Source: Verrucomicrobiales bacterium (GTDB taxonomy: Bacteria; Verrucomicrobiota; Verrucomicrobiia; Verrucomicrobiales; DEV007). From it: a stretch of 64,000 nucleotides of DNA. The number at the start of each line of letters is the position of its first letter. Position 1 is the first letter of the stretch. Below, piece by piece: positions 9,159-17,953 of the stretch. The position numbers were made by a program, and so were the translations under genes. Location: NCBI GenBank assembly GCA_029213025.1, contig JARGOZ010000010.1, positions 20,392 through 84,391 of the forward strand, written 5' to 3'. A model generated the notes under the pieces. That model was not told where the DNA came from. It saw only the letters and a list, made by a program, of their open reading frames with translations, and ran no database searches.

Positions 9159-10526
9159 ATGCATCAACGTACGAAGATTACCATTTTATCGGTTCTAGCG
9201 CTGTTTTCCGGACTGACCGCCAGGGCCGAAAATCCACCAAATATTGTCCTGTTACTCTCAGATGACCAGGCGTGGACGGACTACAGCTTTATGGGGCATG
9301 AGCATATCGAATCTCCGCATTTGGATAAACTCGCAACGAAAAGCGCTGTGTTCCGGAGGGGATATGTCCCTACCGCGCTGTGCCGACCGGCTTTGATGAC
9401 ACTTGCGACCGGCTTATACACCCACCAACATAAAATTAGCGGCAACGATCCGGCCCACACCCTGGCGCACCCCGTAAAAGAGAAGGAGAAGTACGATCAA
9501 CTCCGTGAAGCTTTGATTTCCAATGTCGACAAAAATCCGACGATAGCCCGGATCCTCAGCGGAAACGGCTATCTCTGTCATCAGTCGGGAAAATGGTGGG
9601 AAGGAAGTTTTTCCCGTGGTGGTTTCACCCACGGAATGACCAGAGGCTTTCCCAAACCGGGTGGGCGCCACGGGGACGATGGATTGAAAATCGGTCGGGA
9701 GGGCATGAAGCCCGTATTCGATTTTATTGATCACTCGGTTTCAGAAAAGAAGCCTTTTTATCTTTGGTACGCTCCGTTTATGCCCCACACGCCGCACACT
9801 CCACCCAAAGAACTTTTTGATAAGTACAAAGCAAAAGTGGACTCCCCGTTTGTCGCGCGATACTACGCGATGTGTGAATGGTTTGATCAAACCTGCGGCC
9901 AGCTTATCGATTATATCGACGATAAAGGACAAACTGATAACACTTTGTTTGTCTATATCTGCGATAACGGATGGATCCAGAGCGAGAATGTCAAAAAGTA
10001 TGCCCCACGCTCAAAGCAATCCTGTAATGAAGGTGGCGTGCGCCAACCTACTCTTTTCAGTTGGCCGGGTGTGATTGAAGCCGGGGATCGAGGTGAGCAA
10101 CTGTGCTCCAGTATTGACATTGTTCCAACCATGCTGGCTGCCGCCGGACTGGAGGCACCGGAATCCATGCCGGGAATGAATTTACTTCCCTGTTTGAAGA
10201 GTGGTGAAGCTTCTCCGAGGAAGAAAGTCTTTGGTGAAGGATTTGCGCACGATGTAGCCAATGTGGAAAACCCGGACGACTCACTTCTCTACCGCTGGTT
10301 GGTGGAAGGGAAATGGAAATTAATCCTCACGTACGACGGCGAAGTAGGACGGTACAAATCTTCTCATCCGAGAACCGAAAAGAGACCTCAGCTTTACGAT
10401 TTACTGGCCGACCCTCATGAGAACAAAAATCTGGCTGCGGAAAATCCGGAAGTCGTCGCCCGCATGGCGGCGGATATTCAGAACTGGTGGCCCAGCGAAC
10501 GTTCGGTTTTGACCAGTTGGGAATAA
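9159..10526 (+). CDS. Sulfatase (type I, CRPAL active-site variant)
   Basis: The product is 455 residues from the ATG at 9159; the frame is open further upstream but that part overlaps the divergent E1 gene and the 9159 start gives a signal peptide (ITILSVLALFSGLTARA). The metal-site SDDQ lies at 34-37. The active-site region reads TALCRPALMTLATGLYTHQH, so Cys75 would be the residue oxidised to formylglycine, but the canonical CxPxR is here C-R-P-A-L, lacking the Arg. A C-terminal DPHENKNLA motif is typical of sulfatases. It likely removes sulfate esters from polysaccharides in the periplasm or outside the cell. The gene ends 12 bp from the convergent DUF1992 gene. Confidence 0.88.
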   Translation: MHQRTKITILSVLALFSGLTARAENPPNIVLLLSDDQAWTDYSFMGHEHIESPHLDKLATKSAVFRRGYVPTALCRPALMTLATGLYTHQHKISGNDPAHTLAHPVKEKEKYDQLREALISNVDKNPTIARILSGNGYLCHQSGKWWEGSFSRGGFTHGMTRGFPKPGGRHGDDGLKIGREGMKPVFDFIDHSVSEKKPFYLWYAPFMPHTPHTPPKELFDKYKAKVDSPFVARYYAMCEWFDQTCGQLIDYIDDKGQTDNTLFVYICDNGWIQSENVKKYAPRSKQSCNEGGVRQPTLFSWPGVIEAGDRGEQLCSSIDIVPTMLAAAGLEAPESMPGMNLLPCLKSGEASPRKKVFGEGFAHDVANVENPDDSLLYRWLVEGKWKLILTYDGEVGRYKSSHPRTEKRPQLYDLLADPHENKNLAAENPEVVARMAADIQNWWPSERSVLTSWE

Positions 10527-10538
10527 CAACAGGAGCAT

Positions 10539-10847
10539 TTAACGCCTGTTTGGTAAGTTCAGTTTAGCGGTGAGGGAGTTGAATTCCATTTTCAACTCCT
10601 CAAGCCTTTCCTGTTCCGCCCCGGCGGCAATCTTCTTTTCAAGCTTTTCCATCTGCTTCAGAATATCCACTTCAAGTGGGTGGAAACCGGAACTTGCGAG
10701 AATGGAATAACCCATGCGCAAGTGATGGGGCGTCGCGAAGTAGGCATCCAGATCCACCTTTTTGCCTTTTAGATCTTCAGGTTGCGTTAAATTCCCGTTC
10801 TTTATCGCTTCACTGATCTTTTCTGCAATAGGTCCGCTCCAGCTCAT
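10539..10847 (-). CDS. DUF1992 (DnaJ-C28-conserved-domain) protein
   Basis: The product is 102 residues. The ATG at 10847 is chosen because it overlaps the stop of the upstream gene (ATGA arrangement), although the frame is open further. The segment GPIAEKISEAIKNG..LKGKKVDLDAYFATPHHLRMGYSILASSGFHPLEVDILKQ matches the DUF1992 pattern (the conserved domain of DNAJC28), followed by a predicted coiled-coil helix to the C-terminus. Function in bacteria is unknown. Translational coupling to the GYF-domain membrane protein suggests co-expression at the tail of the arg operon. Confidence 0.82.
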   Translation of the reverse strand: MSWSGPIAEKISEAIKNGNLTQPEDLKGKKVDLDAYFATPHHLRMGYSILASSGFHPLEVDILKQMEKLEKKIAAGAEQERLEELKMEFNSLTAKLNLPNRR

Positions 10848-11752
10848 TCGCCCGCTTGTTGATCGCCAAAAGCCTCTTCGTATAATACCGAAAACGCGGT
10901 AACCATCCATGCACCGCTGATGAACATTCCTACAACTAAAAAGAGCACTCCGATATTCAGCAGGAAGTAGGCAATGATGCTGAAAATCGTCATCTTGAAA
11001 AAATGTTTCATGTAGGCTTTTGTCGCGAGGCCCAGTGCGTTATTCCAACTCGCGTCGCAATCCAGACATAGCAACGCGGCGAGAGTGGCAATGGTTCCGA
11101 ATATCGAGGAAACCAGTCCCAGTAACAGGAGACCACCGGATAGACCACCTATCACCATTCCTGGATTCGCTTCCGCCCATGCTTCATTACTGGTGATGTA
11201 GATAAAGAAGCCAATGAACGGCAGCAAAACGACGAAAATCGGAATCCACATCAGCGTGGATATCGCTACCAGAGAACCGAATCTTCTTTTAAAGCCGTCA
11301 AACAGGTTTTCGAGATCTCCATTCTGTCCCCGCACCCGTTTTAAGGTGTAATACATGTAGCCGCCCATCATCGGAAACAGCATGAAGAAAACCGGAAAAA
11401 CCAGGTTCGAGGCAAAACCGATGATAACCTGTACCAGGGCGTAAAAGCCAACAAACGGCCAAAAGTCGGAAACCATGACTTTCCAGCTTTTCCCGATCAC
11501 ATCGAATATGCCGAAATTGAAATCGGATTTGAGCCGGGCCTGCCTGGGGAAGAATGAATGGTTCGCCGGTGGATAGCTGGCACCAGTTGACAGTTCCGAA
11601 TTGGCCAACGGCACCCAGTCTTGCAATCCTTCCCGCCAGACCAGAGTTTGGCCGTTGATCGTACCGGCTGCCTGCATAGCCTGAATTGCCGAATCAGAGA
11701 CAGGACCTTCCTGTGCGCCGTTTTGTTCGTAAAACCACTGTTGAGTTTCCAT
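10844..11752 (-). CDS. GYF_2-domain polytopic membrane protein
   Basis: This 302-residue protein starts with a GYF_2 (DUF4339) domain (residues 1-50: QQWFYEQNGAQEGPVSDSAIQAM...LVWREGLQDWVPLA), with the W-Y-G-P and W-W pattern of that domain. Five to six hydrophobic segments follow in the remaining 230 residues, including VIGFASNLVFPVFFMLFPMM and IFGTIATLAALLCL. GYF_2 proteins of this kind are common in PVC genomes; the domain is thought to bind peptides and the membrane part has no assigned function. It lies 7 bp after argF and overlaps the DUF1992 gene by 4 nt. Confidence 0.82.
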   Translation of the reverse strand: METQQWFYEQNGAQEGPVSDSAIQAMQAAGTINGQTLVWREGLQDWVPLANSELSTGASYPPANHSFFPRQARLKSDFNFGIFDVIGKSWKVMVSDFWPFVGFYALVQVIIGFASNLVFPVFFMLFPMMGGYMYYTLKRVRGQNGDLENLFDGFKRRFGSLVAISTLMWIPIFVVLLPFIGFFIYITSNEAWAEANPGMVIGGLSGGLLLLGLVSSIFGTIATLAALLCLDCDASWNNALGLATKAYMKHFFKMTIFSIIAYFLLNIGVLFLVVGMFISGAWMVTAFSVLYEEAFGDQQAGE

Positions 11753-11759
11753 TACTTGT

Positions 11760-12674
11760 TCAGGTGCTGAAGCCTATGTCAGCGAGTCTCACCAGAACCG
11801 CTTTCTGTGCATGAAGGCGGTTTTCCGCCTGGTCAAAAATTTCCGTAGCTCTTTCTTCAAGAAGGGCTTCCGTCAGTTCTTTATCCCGGTACGCCGGCAA
11901 ACAGTGTTGCACGATAGCATCGGAATTCGCCAGTTTCATCAAGTCATGATTGATCTGATAGGGAGCCAACGTTTTGAGCCGGTCAGCGGCTTCCGCTTCT
12001 TTGCCCATGCTTACCCAGGTATCAGTATATAGCACATCGGCGCCTTCCGCCGCGGCCCGGGGATCGTCGGTTATGGTCAAAGGGGAATCTCCAAGCCGTT
12101 CGATAAACTCTGCCCGGGGTTGAAATTCGCGCGGGGCGGCGATGGTCAGATCGAAGCCGAGTCGCTTCGATGCCCAGGCCCAACTGCGTCCCATATTGCA
12201 GTCACCATCTCCGAAAAATACGATTTTTTTTCCGTCCCAGGTGCCCAGTTTTTCCCGAATGGTTAACAGGTCGGCAAGAATTTGGCAGGGGTGTTCCTCA
12301 TCGGTTAACGCATTGATTGTGGGTATTTTACCGAACTCAGCGAAGTCCACGACATCCTGCTGATCAAAAGTACGAATCACACAGCCGTGGACCATTCTAC
12401 CCAAAACACGGGCGGTATCCTTAATAGGTTCGCCGCGTCCCAACTGGATATCATTGGCGTTCAAAAACATGGGCCGCCCGCCCAGTTCATGAATCCCCAC
12501 TTCGAAGCTGACCCTGGTACGAGTCGATGACTTGGTAAAAATCATTGCCCAGGTTTGTTCGGCCAACGGAAGAACACGATGATTTCCCCGTTTCGATTTC
12601 AACGACTGTGCCAGGTATACGAGGTCAGTGATTTCCTCGCCCGACAGATCTTCAATTCCAAGCAAGTGATTCAT
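11760..12674 (-). CDS. argF: Ornithine carbamoyltransferase
   Basis: The 304-residue protein carries the carbamoyl phosphate site STRTR (50-54), DEEHPCQ (144-150), and a C-terminal HCLPAYR motif that binds ornithine. It converts ornithine plus carbamoyl phosphate to citrulline in arginine synthesis. Length and motifs fit the anabolic cytosolic enzyme. The start overlaps the argD stop by 4 nt, so the three arg genes are translated as a coupled unit in the order argB, argD, argF. Confidence 0.95.
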   Translation of the reverse strand: MNHLLGIEDLSGEEITDLVYLAQSLKSKRGNHRVLPLAEQTWAMIFTKSSTRTRVSFEVGIHELGGRPMFLNANDIQLGRGEPIKDTARVLGRMVHGCVIRTFDQQDVVDFAEFGKIPTINALTDEEHPCQILADLLTIREKLGTWDGKKIVFFGDGDCNMGRSWAWASKRLGFDLTIAAPREFQPRAEFIERLGDSPLTITDDPRAAAEGADVLYTDTWVSMGKEAEAADRLKTLAPYQINHDLMKLANSDAIVQHCLPAYRDKELTEALLEERATEIFDQAENRLHAQKAVLVRLADIGFST

Positions 12675-13888
12675 AATTCAGCAATAACATCCTCCATGAT
12701 TTCGAAAGCCTTGTCGATCTCCTCTTTCGTTGTATTGAGCGGCGGAAGCCATCGCACCACCGATGCACCGGCTGGAACGGTGAGAAGTCCGGCTTTCATG
12801 AGTTGATTGACCAGATAAATGGACGGGGAAGGGGAGACCTCGCCAAAAGCGTCTTCGTTGAGAATAAAACCAAGCATCAGACCAAGGCCCCGTAAGCCTT
12901 GTATGTGGGGGAAATTCCAGCCTTCAACCCGCTCACGAATATAGTTCTCGAGGTTGCGCACATTGTCCAGACACCCGGTATTCCCGATTTCCTGTAAAAC
13001 GGCGAGAGCAACGGCCGATCCCAGCGGTGTTCCGCCAAAGGTAGAGCCGTGAGTGCCCGGCCCCAGGGAACCGGCGCATTTGTCGCTGATCCACATCGCC
13101 CCCATCGGAAATCCGCCCGCCATACCTTTTGCCCAGGTGATGACGTCCGGTTCTACATTCGGTGCAATCGAGCGAAAGCCGCACCAGTCGCCGGTTCGCC
13201 CGAAGCCGCATTGGACCTCGTCAAACATGAGCAAAACTCCGTGTTGTTCGCGAATCTCCACCGCTGTTTGAATAAATTCGGGAGTCGCGACGTGGATGCC
13301 ACCTTCACCTTGAACCGGCTCAAAAAGAATCGCTGCAGTCTTATCCAAAACAGCGGCTCGAAGCGCTTCGCAGTCGTTAAACGGGACGTGAAGAAAACCG
13401 GGGAGCAATGGGTCAAATCCGGTTTTAACTTTATCCTGACCAGTCGCAGCGATACCTCCGAGGGTCCGTCCGTGAAACGAATTGTTGCAGGTAATCACTT
13501 CGAATCGATCACTGTTGCCATTTTGATCGTAAAAATATTTTCGCGCCAGTTTTACCGCCCCGTCGTTCGCTTCCGCGCCGCTATTGGCGAAAAATACTTT
13601 TCCCGATAATTGCACAGCGGTTTCGACGATAAATTCCGCCAATTCCGCCTGTTTCGGGATGTGATACAGGTTGGAGCAATGAATCAGCGTGGCTGACTGT
13701 TCCCGCAGAACCTCCTGCATGCATTTCGGCGAATGTCCCAACGAGCACACTGCAATGCCCGAAGCAAAATCGAGGTATTGCTTTCCGGATTCGTCCCAAA
13801 TCCACGCGCCGTCGCCTTTTACAAAGGAAACCGGGAAGCGTCCGTAGTTTCCCAGGACGTATTTTTCTGTGCGCTCGAAGGTGTTCAT
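12671..13888 (-). CDS. argD: Acetylornithine aminotransferase
   Basis: This is a 405-residue class III PLP aminotransferase. Visible features are the phosphate-binding FFANSGAEAND (about 99-109), FHGRTLG, FDEVQCGFGRTG (about 222-233) and the PLP lysine in TWAKGMAGG (Lys254). It makes N-acetylornithine from N-acetylglutamate semialdehyde; the assignment to argD instead of another class III enzyme rests on the context between argB and argF. Both junctions are 4-nt overlaps. Confidence 0.94.
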   Translation of the reverse strand: MNTFERTEKYVLGNYGRFPVSFVKGDGAWIWDESGKQYLDFASGIAVCSLGHSPKCMQEVLREQSATLIHCSNLYHIPKQAELAEFIVETAVQLSGKVFFANSGAEANDGAVKLARKYFYDQNGNSDRFEVITCNNSFHGRTLGGIAATGQDKVKTGFDPLLPGFLHVPFNDCEALRAAVLDKTAAILFEPVQGEGGIHVATPEFIQTAVEIREQHGVLLMFDEVQCGFGRTGDWCGFRSIAPNVEPDVITWAKGMAGGFPMGAMWISDKCAGSLGPGTHGSTFGGTPLGSAVALAVLQEIGNTGCLDNVRNLENYIRERVEGWNFPHIQGLRGLGLMLGFILNEDAFGEVSPSPSIYLVNQLMKAGLLTVPAGASVVRWLPPLNTTKEEIDKAFEIMEDVIAEL

Positions 13889-14772
13889 TTTACGATCTCG
13901 GTGCCGATTCCTTCTTTGGTGAAAATCTCAAGCAGCAGTGTGTGCGACACTCTGCCGTCGATCATGTGAACCTTTCCCACACCCGCATTGAGAGCTTCTA
14001 CAGAGGAACGGACTTTCGGAATCATCCCGCCTCCGATAATTCCGCTCCCGATCATTCCTTCTACATCTCCGGCTTTGATTGAATGAATCAGAGTCTCCGG
14101 TTTCGACGGATCTTCCATTACACCGAGCACATCGCTCAGATAAACCAGCTTCGCGGCCTTCAATTTCGAAGCGAGAGCACTGGCCGCCAGATCGGCATTT
14201 ACATTCAGCGATAAACCGGTGTCTTTTTCCCGGGCGATTGGTGAAACCACAGGAACTGCATTATCTGCGATAGCAGCTTCGATCCGACTCAAATCAAAAT
14301 CGACAACCCGCCCGACCCGGCCGAGACTGACTTCCTGTTTCACGTCTTCCGACCAACCGGAGATTCGTTCGCCGATGAAAGCGGTATTTCCGGGGACACC
14401 GTGTGCTTTGCCGCCATAGTGCTGTATATCCTCGACCAGTCCGGGGTTAATCTGCGAACTCAGCGTGTTCTCGACGATTTCCATCGCTTCATCCGTGGTG
14501 ATGCGGAGCCCGCTCACGAAGGTGGCCTCCAGACCAGTTTCCTGCATCGCCGCGGAAATGGCTTTACCGCCCCCGTGAACCAGCACAGGATTGATTCCGG
14601 CGATCTCGAGAAACACAACATCGCGCAGCAAGTTCTTCACTAGTTCGCGGTTATCCATCGCACTACCCCCGACTTTAATCAGGAAGGTTTCCCCCCGAAA
14701 TTTTTGTAAATAGGGAAGCGCTTCCAGCAAAACTGCCGCTTTCTCCGTCTGAGATTGAAAATCAAAAGCCAT
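13885..14772 (-). CDS. argB: Acetylglutamate kinase
   Basis: This 295-residue amino acid kinase has FLIKVGGSAMDN near 30-40, VLVHGGGKAIS near 84-94, and a C-terminal GTEIVK ending typical of ArgB. It phosphorylates N-acetylglutamate, the second step of arginine synthesis. It is the promoter-proximal gene of the leftward operon argB-argD-argF-GYF-DUF1992. The roughly 100 bp upstream are shared with the divergent bioD gene and contain a perfect 8-bp inverted repeat. Confidence 0.95.
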   Translation of the reverse strand: MAFDFQSQTEKAAVLLEALPYLQKFRGETFLIKVGGSAMDNRELVKNLLRDVVFLEIAGINPVLVHGGGKAISAAMQETGLEATFVSGLRITTDEAMEIVENTLSSQINPGLVEDIQHYGGKAHGVPGNTAFIGERISGWSEDVKQEVSLGRVGRVVDFDLSRIEAAIADNAVPVVSPIAREKDTGLSLNVNADLAASALASKLKAAKLVYLSDVLGVMEDPSKPETLIHSIKAGDVEGMIGSGIIGGGMIPKVRSSVEALNAGVGKVHMIDGRVSHTLLLEIFTKEGIGTEIVK

Positions 14773-14833
14773 GAAAATGGAAAGCGGAGAACTTGACGGG
14801 AAAATGGAGCGCGGGCAAGAAAAGAATTTTACA

Positions 14834-14858
14834 ACTCTGAAGCAACATCTCAGAGTTC
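14834..14858. promoter_or_regulatory. Inverted repeat between divergent argB and bioD
   Basis: AACTCTGA (14834-14841) and TCAGAGTT (14851-14858) form a perfect 8-bp dyad with a 9-nt spacer, 12 bp before the bioD ATG. It could be an operator or a 5'-leader hairpin that masks the bioD start. No regulator is identified. Confidence 0.35.
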
Positions 14859-14870
14859 CGGCAGCTAAAA

Positions 14871-15575
14871 ATGGGCCATTCGATCTTCATTACAGGAACT
14901 GACACGGGGGTTGGTAAGACCTTTTTCACCACCGGAATCATTCGCGCACTTCGGGAACTCGGTGTCGATGTGGTGGGTTTTAAGCCTATCGAATGCGGTG
15001 GGCGGTCCGACAGCAAAGCTCTTCTGGAGGCTTCCGGCGAACCGTATTCTCTGGATGAAATCAATCCGGTCTGGCTGGATCAGCCTCTTTCTCCCCTGGC
15101 TGCAATGGATTTTTCTGATGAAATTCCATTGGAAAGCATCAAGAAGGCGCACCTGGATCTGGTGGATCGGCATGAGTTGGTCATTGTCGAAGGGGCCGGT
15201 GGTTGGCTCGTTCCGGTGACGGAAAATCAAACTATGGCCGACCTCGCAAAAGAAATGTGCGACGAAGTGATCATCGTGGCCGCCAACCGGCTCGGGGTTA
15301 TCAATCATACCATGCTGACCTACCGGGCCATCGCAGCCATGAACATGGATTGCGCCCGGATGATTCTAAACCATCCACCGGTGAATGAGGGTGATTCAAC
15401 AGGGTACGGTCCGCGACTGTACCCTGTTGAATCACTGCCGGTCGGATCTTCAGCAGATTTGTCGCTCGCCAGCAACGCAAGTACGATTCAAAAATGTCTT
15501 CCTGATCTGGATTTATTTCCGCTGCGCAACGAGACTTGTTTCGCTCAGCTGGCTCAGTCCCTGTTCGCCGGTTGA
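14871..15575 (+). CDS. bioD: Dethiobiotin synthase with a repeat-derived insertion
   Basis: This 234-residue protein has the BioD P-loop GTDTGVGKT (8-16), FKPIECGG with the substrate-side Lys, and EGAGGWLVPV. It makes dethiobiotin from 7,8-diaminopelargonate, CO2 and ATP, the penultimate step of biotin synthesis. Residues about 174-188 (GDSTGYGPRLYPVE) come from a palindromic pair of the dispersed repeat and look like an insertion in a C-terminal loop; the rest of the C-terminus continues in frame. No other biotin gene is near. The gene overlaps the open frame of lysC but not its likely GTG start. Confidence 0.9.
   Translation: MGHSIFITGTDTGVGKTFFTTGIIRALRELGVDVVGFKPIECGGRSDSKALLEASGEPYSLDEINPVWLDQPLSPLAAMDFSDEIPLESIKKAHLDLVDRHELVIVEGAGGWLVPVTENQTMADLAKEMCDEVIIVAANRLGVINHTMLTYRAIAAMNMDCARMILNHPPVNEGDSTGYGPRLYPVESLPVGSSADLSLASNASTIQKCLPDLDLFPLRNETCFAQLAQSLFAG
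15391..15435. repeat. Dispersed repeat, locus 2: perfect 17-bp inverted repeat inside bioD
   Basis: The arms GTGATTCAACAGGGTAC (15391-15407) and its exact reverse complement (15419-15435) surround an 11-nt spacer that itself extends the stem by about 3 pairs. Each arm carries the 10-bp core of the dispersed repeat. The 45-nt unit is a multiple of three and is translated without a stop. Confidence 0.92.
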
Positions 15576-15628
15576 TTTTCCGGAATCGGAGCGTGGACAT
15601 TTTCAATTTTTGGTCCATATATCCAGCC

Positions 15629-16876
15629 GTGAGCCTGATCGTTCAAAAGTATGGTGGAACCTCGGTGGGCACTCCGGAAAGAATCCGGAATGTCGCGAGG
15701 CGGATTCTTGATACCCGGGCGGAAGGCCATCAGGTCGTAGCTGTGGTGTCCGCGATGTCCGGCGTGACCAATCGTCTGATAGAACTTGCCAATGAAGTTA
15801 CCGGCGAAAGTGAGCCGACTGACCGGGAAATGGACGTTCTTCTCGCGACCGGGGAACAAACCACCATCGCTCTGACCGCAATGTGTCTCAATTCGATGGG
15901 CAGCAAGGCCGTATCACTTACCGGCGCTCAGGCCGGAATCGAAACCGACGGGGTTCACACCAAAGCTCGAATTTCCAACATATCTCCGAGCGGAGTTCAC
16001 GAACTTCTCAACGACGGGAACATCGTAATTTTGGCCGGTTTTCAGGGGAAAACTCCGGACGGGAAAATCACTACCCTCGGCCGGGGCGGTTCGGATCTCA
16101 CCGCTATAGCGATGGCGGCAGCGATTGACGCAGATCTTTGTCAGATTTTCACAGACGTCGATGGTGTCTATACCTGTGACCCGAGAGTAGTCAAAGACGC
16201 CCGGAAACTCGAAGAAATCAGCTACGATGAATTGCTTGAGATGGCGAGTTCCGGAACGAAGGTGATGCAGAGTCGTTCGGTAGAGTTTGCGAAAAAATTT
16301 GGCGTAGTTTTTGAGGTCCGAAGTAGTTTAAATCGAAATTCCGGAACAATCGTACGAGAAGAAACCATGAGCATGGAATCCGTAGTTATCCGCGGGGTGA
16401 GTTTGGAGCGCGAGCAGGCCAAAGTCACCATCACAGGTGTAGGAGACCACCCCGGAACAGCGGGTAAAATCTTCGGTGCCATTTCAGAAGCCAACATCAA
16501 TGTGGATATGATCGTGCAGAACGTATCTGTATCCAAAACCGGGACTACCGATATATCATTTACGGTTCATAAAAACGATATAGCGAAAGCGGAAAGAGCT
16601 TTGCAACCGGTCCTCGTAGATCTGGGGGAGAATGTAAAAATTGATGCGGTAGACGGTATTGCAAAACTCAGCGTAGTAGGGATTGGGATGAAATCCCATT
16701 CCGGTGTCGCTGCTGAGATGTTCGCCGCGCTTTCCAATGCGGGAGTCAATATAGAAATGATCTCCACCTCGGAAATCAAGATTACGGTAACTGTGGCAGA
16801 ACACCAGATCGAAGAGGCGGCGAAGGCAGTCCACGCCGCTTTCGAGTTGGGGGATTCGCCAATCAAAGAACGATAG
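15629..16876 (+). CDS. lysC: Aspartate kinase
   Basis: The GTG at 15629 is chosen as the start because it directly precedes SLIVQKYGGTSVG, the usual N-terminus of aspartokinase; this gives 415 residues, normal for the monofunctional single-chain class. The kinase domain contains KYGGTS (6-11), TTLGRGGSDLTA and FTDVDGVYTCDPR. The C-terminal part has two ACT domains (for example VTITGVGDHPGTAGKIF and LSVVGIGMKSHSGVA) that normally mediate feedback inhibition by lysine and/or threonine. It starts aspartate-family amino acid synthesis. It follows bioD by about 53 bp and may be co-transcribed. Confidence 0.94.
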   Translation: MSLIVQKYGGTSVGTPERIRNVARRILDTRAEGHQVVAVVSAMSGVTNRLIELANEVTGESEPTDREMDVLLATGEQTTIALTAMCLNSMGSKAVSLTGAQAGIETDGVHTKARISNISPSGVHELLNDGNIVILAGFQGKTPDGKITTLGRGGSDLTAIAMAAAIDADLCQIFTDVDGVYTCDPRVVKDARKLEEISYDELLEMASSGTKVMQSRSVEFAKKFGVVFEVRSSLNRNSGTIVREETMSMESVVIRGVSLEREQAKVTITGVGDHPGTAGKIFGAISEANINVDMIVQNVSVSKTGTTDISFTVHKNDIAKAERALQPVLVDLGENVKIDAVDGIAKLSVVGIGMKSHSGVAAEMFAALSNAGVNIEMISTSEIKITVTVAEHQIEEAAKAVHAAFELGDSPIKER

Positions 16877-16883
16877 ATCTGAA

Positions 16884-17942
16884 CTAAATTCGGACCCAGT
16901 TCTTTAAGTGGGCGTGCTCAAATATCATTTCATTCTGGATTTTTAAATCCTGCCCCATTCCGGCTTCCCGTGCTCTTAAATACATCGCGTGGGCAATGCC
17001 CACATCGGCGTACGCCAGTCCGACGGCATTGAAGTAGGTTCGCTCGGATTCTGATTCTCTGCCCGGAACGGTCCCGTCGATGATATCGATCAGATTGCCA
17101 TGAACATCATTGTCAGTTAATTCACCGTCTTTATACATTCGGCTCAGAGTCTGAGTCCGGTGTTTAACAGTATCCCAGTCATCGCAGACGATTTTATCGC
17201 ATTGTTTGGCTACAGCATACTCATCCTCCCAGCCACCGACATGACTGTAAAACGCGCCTGGCTTCATCCATTCTGCTTTCAGTAACGGGGCCTGAGCACT
17301 CGTTGCTGTGACAATGATATCCGCGTCACTCACCGCATCAGCGAGAACCGTGTTCGCCGGGGTAAATTTCATATCCGGAAGGAGAGGGGACATTTCGTTG
17401 AAAAATACCTCCTCCTCTTTTGGTTCCTTTGCGGCAAACCGGCATTCCTCCAATCCGGGAACGGCTGTTTTCATCGCAAGCAGGTGCATTTTTGCCTGTT
17501 CGCCGGCGCCGATAAATCCAATGACTTTGGAATCCTTACGCGCGAGATGTTTTGCGGCCAGTCCTCCCATCGCTCCCACCCGGAGATTGGAGCACAGAGT
17601 TCCCTCCATAAAAGCGATAGGGAAACCGTGTTCAATTTCTGATAGAATAATTACCGCACTGAGGTTTTGAATTCCGTACTTCACCGGATTGGGCGGGAAC
17701 ACGGAAACCCACTTCACTCCGCAAATTTTTTCATTGGTAAACGTAGCCGGAAGGCAGTTGATTCTCTCCTGGGTTTCATCATTGAATATCTGAACGATTT
17801 TTTCCGGAAATAACACATTTCCTTTACGATAATCGAGCATCGCCCTTTCGGCGGCGTCCATAGCCAGTGATAAATCCAAACACCCTGAACCAAGCAAATC
17901 TTCCTGAGAAAAATATTGGCAGTGAATTTCGTGGTTACTCAT
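16884..17942 (-). CDS. Ornithine cyclodeaminase/mu-crystallin family protein
   Basis: This 352-residue protein has the family's Rossmann motif FIGAGEQAKMHL (about residues 141-152), EGTLCSNLRVGAMGGLAAKHL before it, and VTATSAQAPLL after it. The family includes ornithine cyclodeaminase, alanine dehydrogenase, and 2,3-diaminopropionate-forming SbnB-type enzymes. The lysine in GVKWVSVFPPN is placed like the catalytic lysine of the family. I cannot distinguish the reaction. It lies 11 bp downstream of the CBS-domain gene and 7 bp from the end of convergent lysC. The stop region shows no clear terminator. Confidence 0.82.
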   Translation of the reverse strand: MSNHEIHCQYFSQEDLLGSGCLDLSLAMDAAERAMLDYRKGNVLFPEKIVQIFNDETQERINCLPATFTNEKICGVKWVSVFPPNPVKYGIQNLSAVIILSEIEHGFPIAFMEGTLCSNLRVGAMGGLAAKHLARKDSKVIGFIGAGEQAKMHLLAMKTAVPGLEECRFAAKEPKEEEVFFNEMSPLLPDMKFTPANTVLADAVSDADIIVTATSAQAPLLKAEWMKPGAFYSHVGGWEDEYAVAKQCDKIVCDDWDTVKHRTQTLSRMYKDGELTDNDVHGNLIDIIDGTVPGRESESERTYFNAVGLAYADVGIAHAMYLRAREAGMGQDLKIQNEMIFEHAHLKNWVRI

Positions 17943-17953
17943 ACCTTGATTTC

